Part shown: in pieces, positions 22,204-31,932 of the stretch
Layout of the letters: each line of letters begins with the position of its first letter
Numbering within the stretch: position 1 is the stretch's first letter
Assembly (NCBI GenBank): GCA_938002605.1
Contig: CALLAF010000030.1
Location: 1 to 64,000 of the forward strand
Reading direction: 5' to 3'
Source of the DNA: an uncultured Paracoccaceae bacterium
GTDB taxonomy: Bacteria; Pseudomonadota; Alphaproteobacteria; Rhodobacterales; Rhodobacteraceae
DNA length: 64,000 nt
Notes under the pieces: model-generated
Seen by the model: only the letters and a program-made list of their open reading frames with translations
What the model was told of the DNA's origin: nothing
Database searches by the model: none
Made by a program: the position numbers and the translations under genes

Positions 22204-23733
22204 ATGCGCGGACCTCACAACATTATCCGCCTGATCAGAACGGGTGCGACGTTCGAACGAACGGGCGCAATGAAGGTTGTTCTGGACGCATTAGACGCGG
22301 GGCCGGTCCTGCGTATCGCGTTGCGTGCACTTGTCTGGCCTGTCCAATGGTTGGGGTATGAAGGCGACACGTCGATGCCCCCGGCAACGCGGGCGCTGAC
22401 GGCACTTGGTCCTGCCTATATTAAGTTCGGTCAGGTTCTTTCGACCCGACCTGATGTCGTCGGCGACGACATGGCGCAACAACTGCGGGTCTTGCAGGAC
22501 CAGCTTCCGCCGTTTTCCATGGCTGCGGCCAAGGCCGCGATCCAAAGTGAACTGGGCGCTTCAACCGATGATCTGTTCACCACATTTTCGGAACCTGTCG
22601 CCGCCGCATCATTGGCCCAAGTCCACAAAGCACATTTGGCAGACACCGGCGAAGCCGTCGCCGTAAAGGTCCTGCGTCCCGGCATCGAAAAAGCCTTCCG
22701 CAAAGACATCGACGCCTTTTACTTTGCGGCCCGCGCGATTGAGTTTCTTTCACCTTCATCCCGCCGACTACGCCCCATAGATGTGGTCACCCATTTCGAA
22801 GGTATCGTGATGGGCGAACTGGATTTGCGGTTGGAAAGCTCTGCCGCGGCAGAGTTCGCGACCAACACCGAAGGTGACGCAGGCTTTCAAGTGCCGCGAA
22901 TCCGGTGGCACCTGTCCAGCCGACGTGTGATGACGCTTGATTGGGCAGAGGGCGCGAGTATTGGCGATAATGCAGCGCTTGACGCTGCGGGCATTGATCG
23001 CAGTGTTCTTGCCACACGGGTGCTACAGCTGTTTCTTAACCAAGCATTGCGCGACGGTTTTTTCCACGGCGACATGCACCAAGGCAATCTAAAAGTCGCT
23101 GCGAACGGCGATATCATTGCCTATGATTTTGGGATCATGGGGCGGATTGATGAATACACACGCCGGGTCTACGCTGAAATCTTATTTGGCTTTATTCGCA
23201 AAGATTATCAGCGCGTAGCCGAGGTTCATTTCGAAGCGGGCTATGTTCCAGCGGACCAAGATGTCGACGAATTTGCCCGTGCGTTGCGCGCTGTGGGCGA
23301 GCCGATATTTGGAATGGATGCCAGCCATATTTCGATGGCCCGCTTATTGAATTATCTCTTTGAAGTTACCGAACGCTTCGGCATGGAAACCCGTACCGAA
23401 TTGATTCTGCTACAAAGAACCATGGTCGTTGTTGAAGGTGTCGCAAGGTCGCTTGATCCGCATATGAACATTTGGCAAGATGCGAAGCCCGTTGTCGAAA
23501 ACTACATCAAGCAAAGTATCGGACCAAAGGCACTACTGCGTGATCTCAGCAAAACCATGATGATCTTGTCCCGGTTTGGGCCGCAACTACCCCGCATCGC
23601 CGAAGAGGCCCTGATCCGACGCAATAATCCAACGCCGCCACCTCAGCAAAACATCATCACTGATCGGATAAAGTGGATGTTTCTTGGTGCTGGACTAGTC
23701 GGGCTGGGTGTATGGATCAGCGCGGCTTTCTAG
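22204..23733 (+). CDS. ubiB: Ubiquinone biosynthesis kinase-like protein
   Basis: LGPAYIKFGQVLSTRPD, AAASLAQVHKAHL, HGDMHQGNLKV, IIAYDFGIMGR; start moved to MRGPHNIIRLIR. Confidence 0.96.
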   Translation: MRGPHNIIRLIRTGATFERTGAMKVVLDALDAGPVLRIALRALVWPVQWLGYEGDTSMPPATRALTALGPAYIKFGQVLSTRPDVVGDDMAQQLRVLQDQLPPFSMAAAKAAIQSELGASTDDLFTTFSEPVAAASLAQVHKAHLADTGEAVAVKVLRPGIEKAFRKDIDAFYFAARAIEFLSPSSRRLRPIDVVTHFEGIVMGELDLRLESSAAAEFATNTEGDAGFQVPRIRWHLSSRRVMTLDWAEGASIGDNAALDAAGIDRSVLATRVLQLFLNQALRDGFFHGDMHQGNLKVAANGDIIAYDFGIMGRIDEYTRRVYAEILFGFIRKDYQRVAEVHFEAGYVPADQDVDEFARALRAVGEPIFGMDASHISMARLLNYLFEVTERFGMETRTELILLQRTMVVVEGVARSLDPHMNIWQDAKPVVENYIKQSIGPKALLRDLSKTMMILSRFGPQLPRIAEEALIRRNNPTPPPQQNIITDRIKWMFLGAGLVGLGVWISAAF

Positions 23734-24392
23734 GCCTCGGGATCGCGCAGCGCGCTGACCTGTGTAGCCGCAACTGCGACATCACCTTCGAGGATCAAAA
23801 TCGTCTCACCTGCCTGCGCACGTACTTCGGTGACGGTACTATAGACCTCCACCGCATCTTGGGTCAGAATTTCGCCGTCAAGTGAGCTTGTCAGTTCGAA
23901 AGAATAGAGCCCATCCGCGAACGGGTAGCCGCCTGTATCCACACCTGCCCATTCAATCGGATCAGCACTGATTGGAACCTCAAAACGCTGGACTTCAACC
24001 CCCAACTCATTGCGCACGACGACTTCGGCATGATCAGCAAGGGCCGCAGGGTTCGGTGACAATGTGACCGGCTGACCATCAAAATATGCAGGTGTCGCTG
24101 CGCGTGCTTCTTTTCCGACCCAGGCAGCCATATCGGCAAGACCGCCTGACGTTAATTGCGCGCTAAGCGCCTTAAGCAGGTCATTTGTCATCACCGCCTG
24201 TTCAACCCCGGAAAATGTCGCGAGCTGTGTCGCGTAATCCGTTGAATCGACAGGGTTGAGCGGGTCTTGATTTTGCATTTGCACCGTCAACATATTGAGA
24301 AACATCTCAAAATCTGCGCTGATACCCGTTGTCGTCGCGGCAGAGGATGTGGCCGTCGTCGCAGTGGTCTGAGTTGTATTTGTTACTTCCAT
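23730..24392 (-). CDS. flgD: Flagellar hook capping protein
   Basis: FEMFLNMLTVQMQNQDPLNPVDSTDYATQLATFSGVEQAV. Confidence 0.93.
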   Translation of the reverse strand: MEVTNTTQTTATTATSSAATTTGISADFEMFLNMLTVQMQNQDPLNPVDSTDYATQLATFSGVEQAVMTNDLLKALSAQLTSGGLADMAAWVGKEARAATPAYFDGQPVTLSPNPAALADHAEVVVRNELGVEVQRFEVPISADPIEWAGVDTGGYPFADGLYSFELTSSLDGEILTQDAVEVYSTVTEVRAQAGETILILEGDVAVAATQVSALRDPEA

Positions 24393-24401
24393 GGCAGACT
24401 C

Positions 24402-25757
24402 CTATAGTTTGATATCCAAACCGCTTGTGCCTACGATCCGTATTTGTTGCTGAAATCGGACCTCTTCGGTGTCGTCGGCTTGGTCATATGATCCGTCAGT
24501 TTCGCTCTGCTCCGCCTGCGGTGAATTTTCACGCTGCCCAAAGCTAAATGAGATGTCATTGTAGCCAAGTTCCTGAAACTCTTGGCTCAGCGTCTCAATA
24601 TGCTTGCGCAGAAGGTCCGTTGTTTCTTGGCGCTCTGCAGAGACGGTCAATGTAATGGCCGTATCGACCACAGACATGGTCATTCGTACGCGCCCCAGTT
24701 CTTCGGGGTTGAGCGAAATTTCGGTAGGACGCCCGGCCCGTTCGGTCACAGCAACAGCGATCTGCGATGCCACGTGACGCGCCGTATCGGCCTGCGTTGT
24801 CACCGGCGACTGGGTCACATGCGCTTGAGTCTGCGCCGCGCGATCCGCTTGCGCGACAAATAAGGGTTCAATTTCAGCAGGCATTGCAGGGACATATGCC
24901 GTGGGCGATTCTCGTTGCAATGTCGCGGCAATAGGTGCCGCCATTGTGGGGTGAGCAGTGCGCGCGACCGTGTCATTGCGCGAAGCCGGGGCCATTTCTA
25001 GCATTTGCCGGTTTGACGCAGGTCGGGTTTGATCCACCGTGGTCGGTTTCGGGGCCAATTCGGGTTTAATCTGCGTAGATTTTGATGCGTCTAGGTCTGC
25101 CTCTTGCACTGTCTTTTGGGCACCAAACCCTTCAGTTGGTGATGTTTTTAATATCTCAAAACGACCATCGCGCGCCATCTTGAACGTATCTTGCGTATCA
25201 GTTTGCGGCCCGACAGTTGGTGGCAGGTCTCTCACTCTGTGCGGGACCGATTGCGCTGGCGAAGGTACTAGCTGTCTTTCAAGGGCAGGCTGTTCATGTT
25301 TCTCGGGCACCTCAGTCGGCAGGGTCTTATTGGCAATACCTTCTCGTGAGATTGGCTCATTCTCTGCGAGAGCAGAACTGACAGCAAAGTCAACCTCAAG
25401 CTGCTGTCCCTCACCGTGCTCCTTATTTTGCGGCATTGGATGCGGCGCCGCGTCCAAAATTTCACTCGACAGATTATCATCATCCTGATCTAGGCAGATC
25501 TCAGCCGGTTCTGACGTAGCGGCAACCTCGACTTGTTCCGTATCTTCAGCACCTTCGCCCGCCGTAAGCCCATTTAACAAGTCGACAAAACTCAACTCCC
25601 CACTAGCAACCGAATGGGTTTCACCATGGGTTGGGGACAGTGCATTGGTGTTGGCGGCCTCTGGCTGCAAGAAGGGTATCATCGGCACTCCGATTGAATT
25701 TATGACCCGCTCTTTTTCGCCGAAAATACTTACTGATTGTTTACCGATAGCTGGCAA
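24402..25757 (-). CDS. fliK: Flagellar hook-length control protein
   Basis: C-terminal EISLNPEELGRVRMTMSVVDTAITLTVSAERQETTDLLRKHIETLSQEFQELGY; start may be internal (MIPFLQPEA). Confidence 0.88.
   Translation of the reverse strand: MPAIGKQSVSIFGEKERVINSIGVPMIPFLQPEAANTNALSPTHGETHSVASGELSFVDLLNGLTAGEGAEDTEQVEVAATSEPAEICLDQDDDNLSSEILDAAPHPMPQNKEHGEGQQLEVDFAVSSALAENEPISREGIANKTLPTEVPEKHEQPALERQLVPSPAQSVPHRVRDLPPTVGPQTDTQDTFKMARDGRFEILKTSPTEGFGAQKTVQEADLDASKSTQIKPELAPKPTTVDQTRPASNRQMLEMAPASRNDTVARTAHPTMAAPIAATLQRESPTAYVPAMPAEIEPLFVAQADRAAQTQAHVTQSPVTTQADTARHVASQIAVAVTERAGRPTEISLNPEELGRVRMTMSVVDTAITLTVSAERQETTDLLRKHIETLSQEFQELGYNDISFSFGQRENSPQAEQSETDGSYDQADDTEEVRFQQQIRIVGTSGLDIKL
25729..25743. 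promoter_or_regulatory. CtrA-like site CTTA-CTGATTG-TTTA
   Basis: Between divergent fliK and the rod-binding gene; shares a core with the sites at 26448 and 44233. Confidence 0.35.
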
Positions 25758-25784
25758 GGTGGAAAAAATTTGACGGAGAACCCG

Positions 25785-26078
25785 ATGACAACCACCCCAG
25801 TGTTACCTGCGCCCCGATCAGTGCCCACCTTGCCTGACTACATACAAAACGATGCGAAACTGCGTGAGGCCGCGCAGCAACTAGAGGTATCGTTTTTGGC
25901 AGAAATGCTGAAATCCACTGGGCTTGGCGCCCAAGTCAGCGCGTTCGGAGGCGGCGCTGGAGAAGAACACTTTGGATCGTTCCTGCGCGAAGCTCAGGCA
26001 AGTGAGATAGTGAAATCGGGAGGAATCGGCCTTGCCGAAGCGCTATTTGAGGCGATGAAAGCAAAATGGCATGCGTGA
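25785..26078 (+). CDS. Rod-binding protein (FlgJ N-terminal domain-like)
   Basis: LREAAQQLEVSFLAEMLKSTGLG...GGGAGEEHFGSFLREAQASEIVKSGGIGLAEALFEAM. Confidence 0.82.
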   Translation: MTTTPVLPAPRSVPTLPDYIQNDAKLREAAQQLEVSFLAEMLKSTGLGAQVSAFGGGAGEEHFGSFLREAQASEIVKSGGIGLAEALFEAMKAKWHA

Positions 26079-26412
26079 TTCTGTTGTCACGTCACTCTTC
26101 ACGACACTTGAGGCAGAGCGTGACGCGCTCTTATCGGGGAAGTTTCACCTGCTCCTTGCGCTCGAAGAAACAAAATCCGCGCAGCTTCAAGACCTCGAAA
26201 ACCGGCAACCCACTACAGAAAATCTGCAAGCGATTCGCCGGAGGCTCTCTGAGAACCAGCGTTTGTTTGCTGCCGCAATTGCTGGGATCAAGTCTGCGCG
26301 AAACCGCATCGACGCGCTGCAAAACGTGCGCACCGGGCTGCATGTCTATGATGAATCCGGGGCGATGGCGACGGTCGCGGTGCAGCAACCTGCTATCCAA
26401 AAGAAGGCTTAA
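26071..26412 (+). CDS. FlgN-like export chaperone
   Basis: Helical 113-aa protein ending in NRIDALQNVRTGLHVYDESG, like the FlgN C-terminus; overlaps the previous gene by 8 nt. Confidence 0.6.
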   Translation: MRDSVVTSLFTTLEAERDALLSGKFHLLLALEETKSAQLQDLENRQPTTENLQAIRRRLSENQRLFAAAIAGIKSARNRIDALQNVRTGLHVYDESGAMATVAVQQPAIQKKA

Positions 26413-26447
26413 ATTGGATCAAATTTTCAGCTTTTGAATGACCGGCG

Positions 26448-26462
26448 TTAACGCATTGTTTA
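26448..26462. promoter_or_regulatory. CtrA-like site TTAA-CGCATTG-TTTA
   Basis: One mismatch to TTAA-N7-TTAA, upstream of flagellin. Confidence 0.5.
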
Positions 26463-26619
26463 TCGAAGTTTGGTCACTTAGCGACACCGCCAAAACGGCT
26501 AACTGCCCACTCAATACGGTGCAGCATATATCGTCAGAATGACGTTTCATTCCGTGGAACATCCGCGGTTTCCTGAACAAACCCGGCGCAAAAGCGCCCA
26601 TCAAATAGGACCATGAAAC

Positions 26620-27465
26620 ATGTCCAGTATTCTGACAAACAACAGCGCAATGGTTGCGCTTCAAACGCTCAAATCAATCAACAACGATCTTTCAAAGACG
26701 CAGTCGATGATCTCGACCGGTCAAGAAATTTCTTCTGCAAAAGATAATTCGGCCATCTGGGCGATTTCAAAAGTCATGGAATCCGACGTGGCTGGTTTCA
26801 AAGCCATTTCAGATAGCCTTGCACTTGGCGAATCTACCGTCGCGGTTGCCTCTGCAGGTGCAGAACAGATCGTTGAGACGCTCAAAGAAATGAAGGAGCT
26901 GGCAGTTGCGGGGCAATCTGAAAACGTAGACTTTACCAAAATCCAGGCCGATATGGATGAAAAGGCTGCGCAGATCGCTTCGGTCGTCGCCGCGTCCCAG
27001 TTTAACGGTGCCAACCTATTGGCAACAGATGTCGACGGCAACGGCGGCACCGGGCTGAACGTTTTATCGTCTCTGGACCGTGTCGGGACAGCAGCGCCAA
27101 CACCAACGCTCATCACCGTCGATAGCGTTGATTTTGAAGCCAATGTTGATCTAGTCAGCAACCTTACAGCGATCACTGATACCGCCACCGCAGCCACAGC
27201 ATTGGGAGAACTGGAAACCTTCCTCACAACGGCCATTGACGGTGCTGCGGCTTTGGGGGCTTCGGCGAAACGTATCGACAGCCAAAATGAGTTCGTCAGC
27301 AAACTGTCCGACGCGCTGAAATCTGGGATCGGTACAATGGTCGATGCTGACATGGAAGAAGCATCAGCCCGCCTGCAAGCGCTGCAAGTGCAGCAGCAAC
27401 TCGGTGTGCAGTCTCTGTCGATTGCAAACGAAGCACCGCAGACCATCTTGTCGCTGTTCCGGTAA
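26620..27465 (+). CDS. fliC: Flagellin
   Basis: MSSILTNNSAMVALQTLKSINNDLSKTQSMISTGQEISSAKDNSAIWAIS...LQVQQQLGVQSLSIANEAPQTILSLFR. Confidence 0.97.
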   Translation: MSSILTNNSAMVALQTLKSINNDLSKTQSMISTGQEISSAKDNSAIWAISKVMESDVAGFKAISDSLALGESTVAVASAGAEQIVETLKEMKELAVAGQSENVDFTKIQADMDEKAAQIASVVAASQFNGANLLATDVDGNGGTGLNVLSSLDRVGTAAPTPTLITVDSVDFEANVDLVSNLTAITDTATAATALGELETFLTTAIDGAAALGASAKRIDSQNEFVSKLSDALKSGIGTMVDADMEEASARLQALQVQQQLGVQSLSIANEAPQTILSLFR

Positions 27466-27472
27466 ACTAATG

Positions 27473-27500
27473 CGTTGGCGCCATAAAAATGGCGCCAACG
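27473..27500 (+). terminator. 12-bp perfect hairpin after flagellin (terminator/attenuator or processing site)
   Basis: cgttggcgccat-AAAA-atggcgccaacg between the flagellin stop (27465) and the flaF start. Confidence 0.7.
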
Positions 27501-27557
27501 TTCAATTCGCCGCGGAAAACCCGCGTCTCGTTCGAATTCGTGCCGGAAGGACATCAC

Positions 27558-27932
27558 GTGAACGTCATCGACCAAGCTCGGCAGGCATATGCCCCAACAC
27601 AAATTTCTATCAGGACAAACCGCTCTGTCGAAGCGCAGCTCGTCAGCCAAGTAACAGCAAGGCTGCGCGTGGCTGAGTCGCGTCAGGCCGACAACTTCTC
27701 AGGCCTCGTAAGCGCCGTTCACGATAACCGCCGTATGTGGACAACATTGGCTGTTGACGTCTCTGGCAACGAAAACGCGCTTCCCAGCAAGTTACGCGCG
27801 CAAATTTTTTATCTCGCAGAATTCACAGAACACCATAGCCGCCGCGTCTTACGCCGCGAAGCTGATGTCGGCGCATTGATCGACATTAACACTGCGGTCC
27901 TACGCGGGCTTAATGGACGGGGGGGCACGTAA
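27558..27932 (+). CDS. flaF: Flagellar biosynthesis regulator FlaF
   Basis: VNVIDQARQAYAPTQISIRTNRSVEAQLVSQVTARL; GTG start preceded by GGAAGGA; precedes flbT. Confidence 0.85.
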   Translation: MNVIDQARQAYAPTQISIRTNRSVEAQLVSQVTARLRVAESRQADNFSGLVSAVHDNRRMWTTLAVDVSGNENALPSKLRAQIFYLAEFTEHHSRRVLRREADVGALIDINTAVLRGLNGRGGT

Positions 27933-28336
27933 TGTCTGGTCTTGTTCTCAAGTTAAACCCAAAGGAGCGCGTGCTGGTAAACGGCGCTGTAATCGAAAAC
28001 GGCGACCGGCGAAGCCGTCTGTCAATCTTGACACCGAATGCGAATATCTTGCGACTGCGGGATGCAATCCGACCGGACGAGGTGAACACCCCAGTAAGGC
28101 GGGTCTGCTATATCGCGCAACTCGTACTGTCAGGCGATGTAGAAGAGCCCGATGCACGGCTACAAATTATGCGCGGCATCGAACAATTGAGCCAAGCCCT
28201 GCGTGACGAGGACAGTCGCCAACATCTTGATGCGGCCACCAACGCAGTAGAAAAGAACGACTTTTATAGGTCACTGAAAGCACTCAGAAATCTACTACCT
28301 CGAGAGGCGCGACTTCTCGCGGGGCACCCAGCATGA
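27932..28336 (+). CDS. flbT: Flagellar biosynthesis repressor FlbT
   Basis: MSGLVLKLNPKERVLVNGAVIENGDRRSRLSILTPNANILRLRDAI. Confidence 0.92.
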   Translation: MSGLVLKLNPKERVLVNGAVIENGDRRSRLSILTPNANILRLRDAIRPDEVNTPVRRVCYIAQLVLSGDVEEPDARLQIMRGIEQLSQALRDEDSRQHLDAATNAVEKNDFYRSLKALRNLLPREARLLAGHPA

Positions 28337-29136
28337 CGTTTCAACCAATCCTTCCCAATACGGGCTACATCGGGTGGGTATTTCTTGATCGCACCCTAGA
28401 AACACAGCAAGAGACCTTTTCAAAGGGTCAGGCCATTGTACGCGATACTGACTACTTCGCACAAAACATTGGGGCAATATCCACTGCAGAAGAACTGGTT
28501 GATGACCCGCGACTGCTGCGGGTCGCGTTGGGCGCGTACGGCCTAGACGACGATGTAAATAGCCAATTTTTCATCCGAACGATCCTTGAGGAAGGCACCA
28601 CATCAGATGATGCACTTGCCAACCGGTTATCAGACAGCCGATACGCCGATTTTAGCGCAGCCTTTGGGCTAGATGGCCAAACGCCGCCGACAACCCAGAC
28701 CTCTGGGTTCGCCGAAAACATCATAGCCCGCTATGAGGTGCGTCAGTTCCAACAAGCAGTTGGGGAACAAGATAACGACCTGCGTCTCGCGATGAGCGTT
28801 CAAGAAGGTGTCTCAGACATTCTTACAAACAACTCGACCAACGACGGCCAATGGTATTCGGTTCTGGGTAATGCTCCGATGCGCAGTGTATTTCAAACCG
28901 CACTTGGACTGCCCGAAAGCAGCTCAAGTATTGATCTAGAACGCCAGTTAGAGATTTTTCAAACGCGCGCCGAATCTATGTTTGGCACAGATGAGCTGGC
29001 AGATTTTGCGGAACCTGAACTGCAAGAAAAGCTAATTCGCATGTTCTTGATCCGATCCGAGGCTGCGAATATCTCTTCGTTCTCTGGCAGTTCGACTGCT
29101 CTGACGCTGCTTCAATCTTCGTCTTCGTTTTACTAG
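28333..29136 (+). CDS. DUF1217-like flagellar-locus protein
   Basis: 267 aa; TYPE: FSKGQAIVRDTDYFAQNIGAISTAEELVDDPRLLRVALGAYGLDDDVN, in an apparent operon with flaF-flbT. Confidence 0.65.
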   Translation: MTFQPILPNTGYIGWVFLDRTLETQQETFSKGQAIVRDTDYFAQNIGAISTAEELVDDPRLLRVALGAYGLDDDVNSQFFIRTILEEGTTSDDALANRLSDSRYADFSAAFGLDGQTPPTTQTSGFAENIIARYEVRQFQQAVGEQDNDLRLAMSVQEGVSDILTNNSTNDGQWYSVLGNAPMRSVFQTALGLPESSSSIDLERQLEIFQTRAESMFGTDELADFAEPELQEKLIRMFLIRSEAANISSFSGSSTALTLLQSSSSFY

Positions 29137-29146
29137 GGCGCCGTGG

Positions 29147-30502
29147 TTAGGATCTAGCGCTTAAATCTTCTTGCTTCATTTTGTGTGTTGCCGTGCTCAT
29201 TGCTTGCCGAAGCTTCGCAAAATGCGCCAAGGACTCGCGCCCGTCATTGATTGACAAAAATTGGTCAAGCGCAGGCACACAGGCAATCGCGGCGTCAAGA
29301 TTAGGGTCGGATCCTGCGGTGTAAAGGCCAGACTGAATCATCAACTCAGAACGCCCGTAAGCACCGAGGTGCGCCCGCGCTTGGTTAATCAAAGAATTTT
29401 CTTGTGGCGTCGCCGCATCAGGAAGTGAACGAGAGACGGACCGAAGCACGTCAATTGCCGGAACGCGGCCACGCTCTGCGATTTCGCGATCCAACACAAT
29501 GTGGCCATCAAGCACGCCGCGCAACATATCTGCGACGGGTTCATCCATGTCAGACCCTGCAACCAAAACCGAAAAGACTGCGGTAATGTCACCGGCATCA
29601 CCTGCCCCAGGTCCGGCCCGTTCGCACAGTGCGGCAATCGCGGAACCGGTTGACGCCGGGAAGCCACGCAGATTTGCAACCTCTCCGCCCGCGACGGCGA
29701 CTTCGCGGTGGGCTTCACAAAACCTGGTGACAGAATCAATCATCAGTAGCACTTGCTTACCTTTGTCGCGAAAATGCTCCGCGACTGCGGTCGCGGCCCA
29801 AGCACAGCGCCGCCGCACCTGCGGAGCACGCTCTGATGTTGCGGCTACAATGACCGCACGCTTCATCCCTTCAGCGCCTAAAACGGCTTCAACAAAATGA
29901 CGCACTTCGCGCCCCCGTTCGCCGACAAGCGCGATCACGATTACATCAGCGGTGACCCCACGCGCCAGATCGGCAAGCAATGTCGACTTTCCGACCCCGG
30001 ACCCAGCAAAAAGCCCAATGCGCTGACCCTGAACGATCGGCAGAAGTGTATTAAATGCAGCGAGCCCCGTTTCAAGCCGCGCACCCATCGCGCGCCGCTG
30101 GTGCGGTGGCGGAGGGTCGGCACGCATACGCCGCGGCACAGTACCAGGTAACAGCGGTGCCCCATCAAGCGGGCAACCATCAGGGTCAATGACCCGCCCG
30201 ATCCAACTCGCGTCAGGTGCAAAAACCGGCGGTCGTTCAAACACAACACGGTTCCCCAAACAGACCCCGTCAAGCGCACCGTCCAACAATACATGCGTGC
30301 CGTCGGAATCGAGCCGGACGACCTCTCCGGCGATTTCACGCGTATCGCTAAAGACACGCGCACGGTCCCCGACAGTCGCCGAATCGCCCACGCCGCCCAC
30401 CTGAACGGTACCGCCATGCACCCCCAATACGCGTCCGACATTTCGGATCACCGATAGGTTTTCGACCGCAGCCGTCATCTGTTGAAGGATATTTTGTGCC
30501 AT
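29147..30502 (-). CDS. fliI: Flagellum-specific ATPase
   Basis: GQRIGLFAGSGVGKSTLLADLARG, VIVIALVGERGREVRHFVE, QVLLMIDSVTRFCEAHREVA. Confidence 0.95.
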   Translation of the reverse strand: MAQNILQQMTAAVENLSVIRNVGRVLGVHGGTVQVGGVGDSATVGDRARVFSDTREIAGEVVRLDSDGTHVLLDGALDGVCLGNRVVFERPPVFAPDASWIGRVIDPDGCPLDGAPLLPGTVPRRMRADPPPPHQRRAMGARLETGLAAFNTLLPIVQGQRIGLFAGSGVGKSTLLADLARGVTADVIVIALVGERGREVRHFVEAVLGAEGMKRAVIVAATSERAPQVRRRCAWAATAVAEHFRDKGKQVLLMIDSVTRFCEAHREVAVAGGEVANLRGFPASTGSAIAALCERAGPGAGDAGDITAVFSVLVAGSDMDEPVADMLRGVLDGHIVLDREIAERGRVPAIDVLRSVSRSLPDAATPQENSLINQARAHLGAYGRSELMIQSGLYTAGSDPNLDAAIACVPALDQFLSINDGRESLAHFAKLRQAMSTATHKMKQEDLSARS

Positions 30503-30561
30503 TTTCTACGCCGTTTGCTGTCTCACAAACCTCTTCTTAAGGAATCACCATTAATGCTTCG

Positions 30562-30969
30562 TTGAAACCAAACGAGGGAGAAGCCCCGGTGCATGAAACC
30601 TTAGATCTTTTCAAAACAGCCGCAGCGATGGCGCGCCATGCAGGCGCGAGGCAATCCGTTGTCGCCCGCAATATTGCAAATGCAGATACGCCGGGATTTC
30701 GTGCACAAGACGTTCAGCCTTTCGAACAGACTATGCAAAACACGCCGCATCAGCTGCGGGTGACGCGGCCCGGCCATGTGACATCACATGAAAACACCTT
30801 TGCCACGCAGATCATACCAACCGATGCAGAGCCATCCCCAAACGGCAACACTGTCGCCCTAGAGGATGAGCTACTGAAATCTGTCTCAGTCAGCCGGGAT
30901 CACGACAAAGCAATTTCAGTCTACAGCCACGCTATGACGGTGCTCCGTACAAGTCATGGTAAAATGTAG
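30562..30969 (+). CDS. flgB: Flagellar basal-body rod protein
   Basis: ARQSVVARNIANADTPGFRAQDVQPFE; translation start may be GTG at 30589. Confidence 0.92.
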   Translation: MKPNEGEAPVHETLDLFKTAAAMARHAGARQSVVARNIANADTPGFRAQDVQPFEQTMQNTPHQLRVTRPGHVTSHENTFATQIIPTDAEPSPNGNTVALEDELLKSVSVSRDHDKAISVYSHAMTVLRTSHGKM

Positions 30970-30978
30970 GAGCATGCA

Positions 30979-31371
30979 ATGACAGATTTTAGTGAAGCCA
31001 TGGCCGTTGCAACGAGCGGTATGAAAGCCCAAGCCAATCGCCTGCGCCACGTGTCAGAAAACATCGCCAACACGGATACGCCCGGCTACCGCCGCAAAAC
31101 GATTTCATTTCAAGAAGTCGTCAATGCAGGTCATGCAACGGGGGCAGTCGAAACCGGGCGGATGCAGCTTGATCAAACAGCGCTGCCCCGAATCTATGAC
31201 CCGTCAAATCCGCTCGCGGACGCGACCGGGCACTTTGACGGATCAAACGTCAATTTATTGATTGAAGTCGCTGACGCCCGCGAGGCCCAGCGCAGTTACG
31301 AAGCCAATCTAAAGATGTTCGATCAAGTGCGGCAAATGTCATCCGCATTAATGGAACTATTACGCAAATAA
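30979..31371 (+). CDS. flgC: Flagellar basal-body rod protein
   Basis: MKAQANRLRHVSENIANTDTPGYRRKTISF...ANLKMFDQVRQMSSALMELLRK. Confidence 0.94.
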   Translation: MTDFSEAMAVATSGMKAQANRLRHVSENIANTDTPGYRRKTISFQEVVNAGHATGAVETGRMQLDQTALPRIYDPSNPLADATGHFDGSNVNLLIEVADAREAQRSYEANLKMFDQVRQMSSALMELLRK

Positions 31372-31382
31372 GGAGAATCCCG

Positions 31383-31664
31383 ATGAACATTAGTTCACTC
31401 GTTGCGCAAAATTACGCGGCCAGCAAAACTGCCACAGCACCGGAATCCGGTAGCGGCGCAAATGCCTTTCTCGGCGCAGCAAATGATTTCATGGCCACTC
31501 TTAAGGCTAGCGAAAATACCGCCATGCAAGCAATGACAGGCGACGCTGACCCGCATGCTTTGGTGACTGCGCTTGCGCAAACTGAATTGGCTGTACAAAC
31601 GGCGGTGACCGTGCGCGACAAGGTTGTCGAGGCCTATCAAGAAATTCTACGGATGCCAGTCTAA
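31383..31664 (+). CDS. fliE: Flagellar hook-basal body complex protein
   Basis: ALAQTELAVQTAVTVRDKVVEAYQEILRMPV. Confidence 0.92.
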   Translation: MNISSLVAQNYAASKTATAPESGSGANAFLGAANDFMATLKASENTAMQAMTGDADPHALVTALAQTELAVQTAVTVRDKVVEAYQEILRMPV

Positions 31665-31930
31665 TGACCGAGGCGCTGTTCTACGACACGCTGCGGCAAG
31701 GATTGTGGACAGCTTTTGTCATCTCAATCCCAATCCTCACGGTCGCCTTGGTCACAGGATTGGTCGTCGGTCTGTTTCAAGCACTGACCTCAATTCAAGA
31801 AATGACCCTGACATTCGTGCCCAAACTTGGAGCCATCATCGGCACGTTTTGGATAACCATGAACTACATGTCTGAAACCCTTGTCAGTCTGTTTCAAGGC
31901 ACGCTGATCCCAATCATTGCCGGAGGTTAA
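31664..31930 (+). CDS. fliQ: Flagellar export protein
   Basis: 88 aa, two TMs; VGLFQALTSIQEMTLTFVPKLGAI. Confidence 0.94.
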   Translation: MTEALFYDTLRQGLWTAFVISIPILTVALVTGLVVGLFQALTSIQEMTLTFVPKLGAIIGTFWITMNYMSETLVSLFQGTLIPIIAGG

Positions 31931-31932
31931 CC

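Noticed and set aside
26721-27650. 309-aa minus-strand ORF antisense to flagellin
   Set aside because: Low-complexity S/A/T-rich translation, mirror of a well-supported flagellin gene; antisense artefact of GC-rich coding DNA.
30537-30554. TTAA-N10-TTAA between fliI and flgB (also 52450-52467)
   Set aside because: Spacing is 10, not the 7 expected for CtrA; not counted as sites.
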